Origin: Brachionus manjavacas
Taxonomy: Eukaryota > Rotifera > Eurotatoria > Ploima > Brachionidae
Assembly (NCBI GenBank): GCA_019054805.1
Contig: JAHQIY010000014.1
Coordinates: 868,001 to 932,000 of the forward strand
Length of the DNA: 64,000 nucleotides
Direction of reading: 5' to 3'
Shown here: one piece after another, positions 27,576-39,700 of the stretch
Numbering within the stretch: the stretch's first letter is position 1
How the letters are laid out: each line of letters begins with the position of its first letter
The notes under the pieces: generated by a model
What the model was told of the DNA's origin: nothing
Seen by the model: only the letters and a program-made list of their open reading frames with translations
Databases searched by the model: none
Made by a program: the position numbers and the translations under genes

Positions 27576-27775
27576 AATTTAGTATCAGCATAAAATATAA
27601 GTCCTTAATTAATATGAATATACATGAATCTTGATAAAAATATTTTAATTAATTTCTAAGCTTGATTTTGAAACTAAATTATATATGAAATTAAATTTTT
27701 TTATTTTTGATAAAAAAATAAATAATTTAAACAAGACAAATTGGTTAAAAAAATGGAGAGAAAAATACAAAAAAT

Positions 27776-28651
27776 TTAGGCCCTATGCTTTGTTGTAAGG
27801 TGTTTTTTACTCTGAATCAAGTTAAACATATTCTTATCATAAATGTCTTGCTTAATTGTCCCAGAACGAGTAGATTTTTTCTGTACATTAAATTGTGATC
27901 TGTTGCTATTTAAATTCGGTTTTTGATTGTGATGTGAATGAAGACTGGCAACATGTGTCTGGTGAATATTATTAGATAAATTGGGAAAAGTTGATTTTTT
28001 AAAACTTTTTCCTTTCAACTGAATCTCCAGAGGTGATTCAAAAAGCGCTTCCTCAAAGCGTCTATTTTTTTCTCTACACCTTGAACACTTTGAATTGATT
28101 CTCATAATTTCCTCAGCTATTAAAGTCCGGTAGTTGGTAGAGTCCGAAAGGGATGATGGCGAATTTCCTTTCGCAACTGCTTCCTTGCTTTTTACGAGTA
28201 AATTTAAATTTATTTTCTCATCAAAATCTTTAATTGTGTTTTCAATAAACTTTTGGGTATTTTCCATATTCCGAACTTTAATTATTTCATTGCAGCGTCG
28301 TTTGCATGACTTTTCGCGCTTTAACTGCGAGTCAAGGAATCGCTCAACTGAATTGAACATATTTTCACATCCCTCTTTAGACCAGTCGTCTTTTAAATCC
28401 AAAAATCCACTGTCCCGAAAGGAATTCAGCGGATGCTCATTTGAATTCTGTCTAATTGACTTTTTTTTTGTCCTAATGGAAGTATAGTGACCAAGCGGAG
28501 AAAGAGTTGGAAGAAATTTTTTTGTATTTAAAGCATTTAAATTTGAAACAGGTTCTTTTTTGACAGTGATTGCTGATCGGACACTTTGAGGTTGACTTAA
28601 ATTCCGCCTTTCTGGTAGTTTATTTTCCAAGGGCTTTATAGTCTCAAACAT
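27776..28651 (-). CDS. Uncharacterised 291-residue basic protein
   Basis: Single open frame from an ATG at 28651 to a stop at 27776. The codon usage and G+C stand out from the flanks. The protein is hydrophilic and basic, rich in Ser, Asn and Lys, and has no signal peptide or membrane segment. The middle (residues about 90-150) may be helical, with many charged residues (ERFLDSQLKREKSCKRR). One CSRC motif near residue 190 could be half of a metal site. The C-terminal quarter is His/Asn-rich (HVASLHSHHNQ). I do not recognise the family, and no intron is evident. Its intronless state next to retroelements leaves open a retrocopy, although no coding lesion is seen. Confidence 0.65.
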   Translation of the reverse strand: MFETIKPLENKLPERRNLSQPQSVRSAITVKKEPVSNLNALNTKKFLPTLSPLGHYTSIRTKKKSIRQNSNEHPLNSFRDSGFLDLKDDWSKEGCENMFNSVERFLDSQLKREKSCKRRCNEIIKVRNMENTQKFIENTIKDFDEKINLNLLVKSKEAVAKGNSPSSLSDSTNYRTLIAEEIMRINSKCSRCREKNRRFEEALFESPLEIQLKGKSFKKSTFPNLSNNIHQTHVASLHSHHNQKPNLNSNRSQFNVQKKSTRSGTIKQDIYDKNMFNLIQSKKHLTTKHRA

Positions 28652-31600
28652 TTTAATATATCATCTAAAAAAAACTCAAAAATAAAATCACTCATTAAAA
28701 TTTTATCTACAGGACCGATTTTGTTGATTTAGTTTTATTTTCTTACTAAATATTTATTGACAAAACATAACACTCATAAATAATAAAATAGTATTTTAAA
28801 TGGGGAATTTAGATCTGAGATTTTTATTTTCGTGAAATTGTGTCCGTTTAGTGCTAATTTGATATTTTCGACTAATAAGTTTTCATTGCCGAATTATCCG
28901 AAAAGAAGACTTATATTTTTCTTTTTATTTCATAAATAAGTGTTTACCTGGTGTTAAATAATTTTAAGTCTTGGAGAAAATTTTAAATTAAAAAAAATAA
29001 ACCAGCTAAACATTTTAGTTTTTCTTTTCTTTTTTAAAAAATGAGGTAAACCTAAGAAAGTAACATTAGGAAAGCCTTTAAATTTTTTAAAAGATACGAA
29101 CAAAATTTACCATTCTTTCGATTTATTAAAAAAATTTAAATTTTGTTTTGAAAATTGAATTTTTTAATTTAAATTAAAAAAAAAAGAATTATTAAAAAAG
29201 AATTTTACAGAATTTTTTTTGACATGTTAAAAAAAACTTCTCTGATTAACTTCCTGAGAATAGAATAAGTAAGCTGATTAAAAAAATAAGTCTTGCTATT
29301 TTAAATGTACGGTGTCTTATTTCAAAGCTAATGAGAAAAATTTTAGTTAAATTTTAAAACTATTTATGTCGGATATGCTGAACAGTTCAAATATTTTTTG
29401 AGAATTTTCTTTTAAGCTTACCGGCAGTCAGCCATCTCTGGAATTAAATAAGTGAAGGTTTAAATAAAATGACAAAGATCAAATAATGCATGCATAACTA
29501 ATCTGAGACTAAATTACATAACATATTGAAAAAAATTAAGTCAAGGGAAATTGACTTTTTCATCAGATTTATTTACTCCAAGGCCCACAAGGTAATAGAA
29601 TATTAATTTTTATTATACAGCCTCGAGACCTTTGGGTAAGCTAACACAGAAAACTATTTATTCATAAAGAACTAAAATCAAATAAAACTTTTCTTTTAAA
29701 AAAAAAGTTCATTAACTATTTATTTAAAGAAAATTCAAATTTCTTAAACAAACTTAAATAAATCGAAAAAAACTCGTTATCGATCCTTATAAAAATATGA
29801 GTTTGTTTATATTGCAACACGATGAAAACCTAATGACACTTGACAGCTATTTCAATCGACAATTTGAAGTAATTAACAATTCAAAATTAAATTGTGATAG
29901 TTCCTAGAATTAGAAAATTTAAAAGCTTTTTTATTTTTAATTTAAATAAACCAATAATTTAATTAATGAAATGATTATTTTTTCAAATTAATTTATGACA
30001 AAGTAACTTAGGTTTAATTTAAAAAAATTAAAAATAAATTGTTTATCGACTTTTCCTTCATTTAAAAAAAAATCAAAATAGCTTTAAAGTTAAATATCTA
30101 AAACACAAAAAAAAATTAAATTTTGATGAGTTTTTTTTAAAGAAAAATTCAAATATCATTTTTATAAAAATATTAAATTAATAAAACTAAAATCATTTAT
30201 TTCAAAGCTATATTTATAAAGCTTTTTCTCCGTCAAATGTGGGCAAAATGAATTTTTACTTAAGACAAATGTTTTAACAATCGAAATCACCGTGAAGACC
30301 TTCATATAAAACCTTAAAAGAAACAAATAATTAAAGATTCTTTTGACTTAAATTCGTTTATTTTATAATTATAAACAAACAAAAAATGCTCAAATGTGGC
30401 GGCGATTCACATTTTTAAAATAATTTTTTTTCAACAAAGACCATAGATGTGTATTAGTTTTCTAAAAAAATATTTTTAAAAAGACTAATGTAACAAAACA
30501 ATTTGATTATAAACGGTAAATATTGATGCGTTTTAAAAAAGTATATTTTTAATGAAATTTTGTTAATAATTTATTTTTTAATTCATAAAAAATTAAAATC
30601 GTTAAATGCACTTAAACATTTAAAAAATTAAATTCAATCGTCTAATGACTATAAATAATTTCCGTTTCAGAAATTTAAGTTGATTTACGTCAAAAATATA
30701 AATTTCATTTGCAGTTTCTTTTTCAAAACAAAAATTGTCTCTTGTTTATACATTTAATTCGTAATAGCTGTACGAATTAATTCTGATAAAGAAAAGGATT
30801 TTCAAACAAATATTAGCTTAAAACTTTTTTAAATTTAAAATTGTTTTCTTTAGCTCTTTGATATTATTTTTTGTTTTTCCTTGAATACTAGGTATGATTT
30901 TTTTAATAAAAATTTTGAATCAAAGTGTTCGACTTTTTACTTTTTTCAACCAAGAACTTTTAAATTTTTTCGATTTTTTTACTTTTATTTAAGTTTATTC
31001 AAAATTTAATGAAAATAATATTTTATAATTGTAAATTGTTTTAAAAAAATTTGATTTAATGTTATTTTTAAATTTAGTAAGGCTTCATCTTTCATTTAAC
31101 AAAATGTAAATCTTTCCAAATTTAAAAGTTCACAAATTCATTTGATCAATAGATTTTTAAATTAATTATATAATACTTAATTATTCTCTCAAATGAATCC
31201 TTTGCATGCACCATTTCCAAGTTGCAGCATGGATTCTTGAATTGTAAAGGCTGTTCTACAATCTTATTAAAGTTATTTAATGTTTGAAGTAACGCCTTTC
31301 TTGGACATTATATTTTTCGCCTTTGCACAGGATACTAATTTCAATGCAAAGTCGAATTTAATTTATGCAGAGGATACTTGGTTGACCGGTTCAATCAAAG
31401 TGGTTCTTTGTATCGATTTTTCGTAAGACCTTAGGTTTCAAAGTGGAACCGGTTGAAAAACCGATATAATTTGGCTAAAGACCGATTCGTAATTTTAAGC
31501 TAGTTTTTTGTCGAAAAAAAAATAAAATCATTAAAAAAAATGTATAGACTTTTTTATTTATTATTTATTTGCCAAAAGAAGCAATATCACCAAGGACAAT

Positions 31601-33746
31601 AAATAGTTTCAAGGCTCAAATTGAATTCATTAGGACTGCAATAGCCTTAATGACTAAGCGCAAAATTTTCGCAGATAAAGAGCACTGTACCGCAGTAACT
31701 ACTACTCCTACTAGTATTAAATATTTTTTGATTTAATTTTACTTTAAAAAAAAAGTGTGAATAAAATTGATTGTCCTATTGCACTTACAAGTATACTTTT
31801 TTTGATGAAGAAAAAAATGGCTATTATTGTCCAAACGGCTGCACAAAAAGCAAAATTAGAAAAAAATTAAATTTTTCCTTTGACATAATTTTCTTTTGTA
31901 GAAATTTTAAAAGATCCAAGATGGATAAATAGAATATTAAAAAACTAAAGCATATTGAATAGCTTTTATTTTTTTTCATTAAAAAAATTTTTTTTCATCC
32001 GGTCAAACCGGTTTTGATACTAAGATCTATTCATTTTAGAAAAAAAAATTTTTGGGCTTTTAATAAATTTCCATTTATGCGTAAATTTAGGCATAAAATT
32101 TATTTTTAAAAAGAAAAGTCAAATTTTTTAGATTTATAGCTGGAATCCAAATTAATGTGCGAATTTTGACTTTTTATTTTTTCATTAAGCCATAAAATTA
32201 ATGAGCATGAAGTTCAAATAATTTAATATGCTTCGCTAATTAGTTGTTGAATAGTTGTTGAAAATTGTTTATAAAATGCCAAAATTCTAAATTAAAAAAA
32301 AAAATTAAATAAAAATTATTTTCAAAATGAAATTTTAAAGTCAAAGAAAATATATAAAACTCTTCCACGATAATATCTTCTGAGCATTCATGCTTGGTCC
32401 ATTTCAACCTTTTCCTTGGTTCTTTTCCCAGTGCCATCACTCAAGGCCTTTGGATTTCTTAACCTGTAGCCTATTTTTAAAAGATTCAATTAAAGATATT
32501 TTATTTTTAATCAAATTTTCATGCTATCTTCAGAATTAACCAAAGTTTGGTTACCAAACTGTATTTCCATGAAAAGAATAAATGATCCTGACTACCCAGT
32601 GCTGGGCCTGATTTGATTCGTATACACTTTGTATCAGATCTCGCCGAAAATTCTTATACTTATTTTGGTAGTCAATTGCATATTCGTAATCTAAAAATAT
32701 GAAAACTAATAAAACTATAAAACTTAATTGTGAAATTTTGTTTTTAGATTATTCAACTCTTCTTTTTTAAATTTCTACTATTGTTTCATTTTTCTACTAT
32801 TGTTTTTTGTGTTTTAAAAACATCGCCAAGTATGGTAATGTGAAATTCAAATACAGATTGAACAAAAATTCTTCCTTTTTTAATAAATAAAGATTAAAGA
32901 TAGAAAAGATAAATTAAAAAAAAATACTTTAACAACTTTTTTTTTTAAAGGTTTTATTTTTGATAAACGAGGTGCAAAAAAGTATGTTGCAATGTTTTTT
33001 AAAAATTTTTTATCATTTATCTTTTTTTTTATAATTTATCAGAAAAGGAATAATTTTTGTTCTTTTTGCATTTGAATTTCACAATGCCGTCGAGTCAGGC
33101 GAAATGAAGCCTTAAATTAAAATAGTTAAGACACAATTTTTTTCTATATTTTATGTTTTTTTCTAAATTTTAATAGAAAAATGTAAGTTTTGGGTCATTC
33201 CTCCGAGTAAAATCCAAAAAACTCAAAAAATTTCTTTATATAAAATGAAACATAAAAAATGCTTAACTTTTTTGTTCTCTTTCATTATATGTTCAAAAAT
33301 AACTTTTGTTTGACTTTTTTAGTAAAAAACTTTGAAAGCTGGAACACCATATTATGAAGGCTCCCTAAACTTAAGACTCCCGGTCCAAATTTTTTTTTAA
33401 AGAAAGAAGCTTTCCAACATAGGTTTTCGTATATGTAAATTACGAATATAATATCGGATATGACCAACCCCTGTTTAAATCATAACTTTACGAAGAATAA
33501 TATTGAATTAAATAAAAAAGTTTTTTTTAGTATTTATAAAATATTTATTGACTTTAGATTGAAGAAAATTATTGCAAAAAATTCATTATCATTATTTAAT
33601 CTGAAAAAAAAGAATCAACATCTTATTTTTTAAAAAAATACGCTTGTATCAAAAATTCTAGTTTAAAAATCGATTTAAAAAAATTCCAAGATTATTAATA
33701 CAACTCAAATTTGTTTTAAAAATTAAAGACCGGTTAATTTAAAAAG
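28652..33746. other. 5 kb intergenic AT-rich region
   Basis: Very AT-rich with stops in all frames. GC-richer islands at about 29380-29660, 31190-31480 and 31560-31700 have no sustained open frame and may be decayed exons. Near 32370-32450 the minus strand has a short frame (KRLKWTKHECSEDI) that resembles a Myb-like start but is closed on both sides. A foldback lies at 32831-33090. The end of the myosin 3' UTR lies just below 33747. Confidence 0.5.
32831..33090. mobile_element. Foldback element
   Basis: The left arm (GGTAATGTGAAATTCAAATA, then GAACAAAAATTCTTCCTTTT) is matched by a right arm reading, in reverse complement, GGCATTGTGAAATTCAAATG then GAACAAAAATTATTCCTTTT. Arms are about 95 bases. 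A third, single copy of the inner block is at about 23440-23480 (GAGCAAAAATTCTTCCTTTT), indicating a dispersed family. Confidence 0.65.
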
Positions 33747-36700
33747 CTAATTAAGATCGCCGCTCTTTACGGACATTTTGCTCATACTGACATTCAAAAA
33801 TTTAGAGCTAGATCCCCTATCGCTATCAGTAATATCACTGAACTCCTCGGCCAAGTCAGACTCATCATCGTTCTGTTCATCATCCTCATCGTCACTTTCG
33901 TTCATTGTATTGAACGCATTCTGAAACGCTTCCAGCCTAGTCTGATTTATTTTAATCTCACTTCTGCATGAATCCAATTCGCGCTCCAATATTTCATTCT
34001 GCTGTTCAATGCGCTTCTTGGTCTCCTCGTAGTCAATAAGCTTTTTTTTCAGGTCGCCAAACTCTTCCAAAATTTCTTTGTTATGGCGCTGAACTTTGCG
34101 CAAGTTTTCTTCACATTTTTTCTCACGGCCCAATATCAGTTCTATTTCATTCTGGGAATTTTCGTACTGCTGCTTGACACGGTCTAAATGATTCTGTAGC
34201 CTGGTTCTATGAGTGCTCTCAAATTCGAGCTTGTTTTCGAGCTCGCGCAGCTTGTTCTCCAGTTTTTTAGACTCAGCTCGGTCAATCCAGCTTGACTCGT
34301 AGAACGAGCACTTTTCCTCCATTTCGCGTATTTTCTCCTTTAGCATTCGATTTTCTACGCTTAGTATGTCTATTTGATTGTTCAAATCTGTAAATCGATG
34401 AGAGTCCAGCGAATAGTTGTGAATGTTTAGTTGATATTTTTTGAGTATTTCATCCGCATCGCGTTCCTGCTCCTCTAGTTCACTTTTTAAATTACTAATT
34501 TCTCTGTTCAAGTGGATATTTTGTTCTTCAAGCTTAAAAATTTAATTTTTTTTTATTAAAATCAAGAAAAGGGAGTTTTGAATTAAAAGTCTGTAAATTA
34601 TACATTTTTATTCCAAGTATTTAGTTCAAATTAGAAATCAAATTATTTTATTGTTTGGGAAAAAAATTTAAGACTAAAATTTAAATTTAATTTTTTATTT
34701 AACTAAGGATTTTAATTATATTGTCTTTTTAAAATAATAGCAGTCTAAATTATTTTTTTATTTATATCGTTTTATTAAAAAAATTTTAATTTTTATTTTT
34801 TTTTCGGAAAAAAAAATATTTTAATACTTCAACTCTTTATTTCTCACTGAAATATACAAAAAAATGATTTTTTCAAATATTTTTGTCATTTTTAAAGACG
34901 TTGTTAGGAAAATAACACAAATTGAGAAGATTAAGTACTGTTATAGAGCCATTATTCCACAAAAAATTATAAAGTTTAATTTTTTGTAAAGTAATTTTTG
35001 TACTCTAATAAGTGAATCTTTTAGTAAAATTCTTGATATTTTTTATTTTTAAACTAAAATTACTTTAAAAAAAACAAATTGCTAATTTTGCATAACTATT
35101 ATTTCTCTGAAAAATTTTTTTTAATTATATTATTTCAATGTTTTTAACCTAATGTGCTTTGGCTCTCTGAGAATTGGATACATAAAGTCTCTTTTAAATT
35201 GTTTTTTCATTTGATTTTTGCTAAAATAGTTTTTATAAATAAAAAAAATATAAGATTTTAATATTCCTGATTGAATATGGTTTAACTTTTTGTGTTTGAA
35301 TTACAAAATGTATCCAATGTTGAAATAACATTGAAAAGTGCGATGTTTCAAATATTTTATTCAGTTTCGAATAAAAAAATAATTTTAAGTTAAAATTGCA
35401 AGCATTTTCATTTTTGAAATTAAACTCTTTGGTGAAATAGAAAAAGTTTAATTTTTGTTTGGAAATTTGAAAAATATTTTTGAAAATTCTTTTTTAACTT
35501 TTAAGCAATTCATTTATTTCTTTTTTACCGAGCAAATGCTCCTTCAGAATAAAAACATATTAAAAACTAAAAATAAAGTTAACTATTATAAAATAAAAAA
35601 AATAAAAAAAATAAAAATATTTCATTCAGATTAAAGTTTTTGTCGTTGAAAAACTGGATCTGGTCGGTTAAGTGAATCACTTATTATCCAAAAAATCTTT
35701 TTCTCAGATTTTGTGAACTAGTGGTTCACCCAATTTTTTTGTTCAAAATAGAATAAGACGAACAATGTTTAGATTATGTAAACAAATTGAAAAAAGCTAC
35801 TTAATAGAATTCTTATTTCTCGAAACTAATACAGTGCTGCTACGATACCTTGAATTCACCATATTTTACGTAAATTATGGTAAATTCACGATATTTTACC
35901 ATATTTACCGTAAAATATAGTAATCTAAAAAGGGTATTTTTCGTAAAATAACGATAATTATCGTAAAATTCATTGAAAAAAATAATTTCCAAAATTTCTC
36001 GAAAAAAACCGATTTTCATGAAAAAAAATTTTTTTTTTGAATTCTTTAAAAAGGAAAAAATTACAAAAATTGACGTAAATTTCGGTAAATTTTTGTAAAA
36101 AAAGGTAAAAAAATGGTAAAAATTCAACAGAAAAAGAAAAATGGATTCTTTATTATTTCTTTCAATTTTTTTTCTAAACAAATTATGAAAATTAATATTT
36201 AAACATTATTTACAAAATAAATTTTATTTTCTAGCTTTTTTTGCTTTTCAGCTGTTAGCTGCCTTGTCCCAAGCTTCTTTGAATGTTGATCCTTTTGGAA
36301 TAAATTTTACAAGCCCAGTTATTTAAAAAAATTATATCTAACTTTCGATTTCATTTAAAGCATATTATTTTACTTTTGATATTAAGCATTTCAAAAAACT
36401 TTGACAGTTAAAAAACGTAAGAAATATATAAATCATCTTAAATATGTAAAAAATATTGAAAAATTTTATTATTTTAATTTTTTAATAAAACATTTCTAGG
36501 TTGTTGAGATTGTTAGTGAAAGAAATGGTGACTGGTCAGATCATTAAATTCTGATTGTATATCTTTTTTTAATAGAGCTCTATATAAATGATTTTTGATA
36601 ATTTCTGTATATAAGAAAATAATTTAACATTTTCGTACTTAATATTTTCAAATACTGATTTGGGAAGACAAATAATTGACAAATAAATATTAATTTTCAT

Positions 36701-39700
36701 AATTTGTTTAGAAAAAAAATTGAATGAAATAATAAAGAATCCATTTTTCCTTTTCTGTTGAATTTTTACCATTTTATTCCATTTTTACAAAAATTTACCG
36801 AAATTTACGTCAATTTTTGTCACAAAATTCAATCAAATTTTTTTTTCCTTTTTAAAAAATTCAAAAAAAAAAATTTTTTCATGAAAATCGGTTTTTTTTG
36901 AAAAAATTTTGGAAATTTTTTTTTCACTGAATTTTACAATAATTATCGTTATTTTACGGAAAAAACCCTTTTTTAGATTACCATAATTTACCTAAAATAT
37001 GGTGAATTCAAGGTATCGTAGCAGCACTGTATAAAAATTGGTTAATTATTTTTTTTTTTTAATTTGAAGGAACTTTAGAAATAGCATTTGCTCTGATCTG
37101 ATTGACATGGTATTACTCTTTCAACAATCCCAATTACCCAAATGCGCTCTCTATTTAAATCTTTGCCTTTCAGCATAAATAATAAAAATTGAAGAAAATT
37201 AGAATTAATTTTTCCCTCTTTAAGTGTTTGACTTTGGGGAACATAGATTCATCTATTTCGAAAAATTTACCTACTCAGCCAAACTTTAAATTTTCTATGT
37301 AATTATTTTTTCTATCTTACATGAGCTTTTTTCTAAATAGATGAAAAAATTTCAAAATAGTTGAACAATTTTTAAATAATGTTATGGTCAATTAATAGTT
37401 CATAAAACATGAGAACAAGAATTTTTCCAGTAACAGGTGAACCATAGTTTACCTAAGCGACTGGACCCGAAAATATAAATTTTGACTTTAGTGATAATTT
37501 ACTTTCATTTGGTGCATTTTATCAAATACTTAATTTATGAAAAATGGAACACAGAGTCAAAAGTCCAAAGTCAAAATTAATAAAAAAAACAAAAAACAAA
37601 GTTTTTCAAGTTTGCAATATTAACTTAAAATTTATTTTTTTTTTGGAAGCTTTAAAAAATATTTGAACTATCGCACTTTTTCATTGTTATTTCAACATTG
37701 GATTCATTATGTAATTCAAACACAAAAAATTAAATCATATTGTACTGAGTATATACTCTTCGCCTTATAAATCTAAGTAAAATAATATCCCCAAGTTCGT
37801 TTCCAATTTAGGCCTTGATACATTATTTATAGCAGTTCTTAAAGTTCCATCAGAAAAACAAAATTAAAAAAAAAAAGTTAAATCAAATTGCAGATAAGCA
37901 CAAAACCTGGAAGAAAAAACCCTTGTTTGCAAGAACGAGGCTTCTAAAAAAATTTTCGAAAAAGAAAATTTGAAAGGTAAAAAAAATTTAATTTGAAATT
38001 GCCTCTTACCAAATGTCGATGCGAGTTGACATCATCCAGCTGCTGTTGTAAATTGTCGATCTCAACCTGGAGCAACTGTTTGCTTTTGAGCGCACTCGCC
38101 TTGCTAAACTCGCTGTCCTCTAGTTGAGCTTTTAAAGCTTTTAAAATAGACTGTTTCGGAATGTTTTCCCTTAGCTTTTCCAATTGGGTTTGAGCGTCAA
38201 AAGCCAGCGTTTTGTATTTGAGCATTTGACGCTTGAGCTTGAGCACATAGTCCTGAATCGACTCGCTTGATTGACAATCAAAAGACGAGTTGACTTTCTT
38301 GCCACTAGCCACTCCACCAGTCTCTCTCATTTTTCTCTCAAGCTCTCGTTTCTCTCTTTGCAAATTGTTGCACATTTCGCTCTCCTCTTCGAGCTGCAGC
38401 TCAATAGCCTTGATCTTTTTCTGCGCATTAAACCTCAGATCGTCCATTTCGCTCTCCTTTTCCGCCAATTCCCTCGTCCATTTTTGCTTCTCTTTTTCCA
38501 GCTGCATCTCCAACTTGAGCTTGGTCTGCTCCAGCTGTTGAATCAGGAACGTTTGTTCGTCGAGCTCTTCCTCTTGATCTCTCGTTTTGAGCTCTAGGTC
38601 GCGCAGCTGCGATTTGAGCTTCAAAAATTGATCTGTTCCGACCCCTTTGGCCACAGAGGCCGTCTCGTACTCCTTCAGGTCGCGCTCTAGCCTCTCACAC
38701 TTTTCCACATGATAGCTAGTCTCTAGTTTCTGAGCGTCCAGGTTATTTTTGAGAGCGAACAAGTCGTACTTGGTTGTCTCTCGATCCCTTTCGCTCTTTT
38801 CGCGCAGTTCTCTCTCGGCCTCTAGTTTGCTCCTCAGCGCGCCCATCTCAGCATCGAACTTGGACTGTATTTTCTCCAGCTCTCTGTTGCGAATTTTATT
38901 CTCTTCGCACAGACGCTCCATGTCCTGCATTTCCTCGCAGACCTTCTGATACTTGCGCTTGTGAATCGACGTCTGCTTCTCTAGCTCAACTATTTCGCTC
39001 TCTTTCTCCTTGAGCTTGGTCTCCAGCACTGATCGCTCGTTGAGGCCGCGCAGCTCCAACTGTTCTCTTTCCTGCTGCAATTGTCTCTTGAGCGATTCGT
39101 TGTCGCGACGCAGCGCTTCCAACTGCTCGCCAGAATTCGACTTGGAACAAAAAGAGCCGTTCACTGACAGGCCGTCTATGTCGTCCTTTTCCAGCTCCTG
39201 TTCAATGGACTTTTTGGTATTGTAGAGCCGCAGCTCTAGCATTTCGGTCTCGATTAGCTCCAGCTTTTTGAGTGTGTCGTTGTACAAAGGCTTAAATGAA
39301 TGAGTCAGTCAACACAAATTTGAAAATTGGCAACAACAACAAAAAAAAGAGAAAGAAAAGGGGACAAAAATGAAATTTATAAGTGGGGGCTTTCTTTAAA
39401 CATAATCTCTTAGGAAAACAATATTGGCCTAGATTTTTGTTTACAATTGACTAAAGAACGGAAAGTATTGAGAGTAGTAGGTTAATAAATTTGCTAATAT
39501 TCATACCCTTAATTCGTTTAGCTCTTTTTCTAGACGAACACGCTCTGATGTTTCGACCTCGAGGAGATCGATAGTGCCCGCGTTGGCTGCGTTCTCTTCA
39601 GCGTATTCACTTTGAACGTTCATCAGCTAGGATGGCAAAAAATTATTTTTAAGACAAAACTCTAAAACTTTCCAGCAAAACCTTGGTTTCAAGTTGTTGA

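Noticed and set aside
32240-32440. Minus-strand 66-residue frame with KRLKWTKHECSED
   Set aside because: It is short, its second half is AT-driven low complexity, and no flanking exon can be joined.
35840-36772. Phe/Lys/Ile-rich minus-strand frames of 67-113 residues
   Set aside because: They lie within the inverted repeats of the Tc1-like element, and their composition is that of AT-rich noncoding DNA.
38271-39225. Several plus-strand open frames opposite the myosin coiled coil
   Set aside because: They are Ser/Leu/Arg-rich antisense shadows of the coiled-coil exon, which matches myosin-XVIII on the minus strand.
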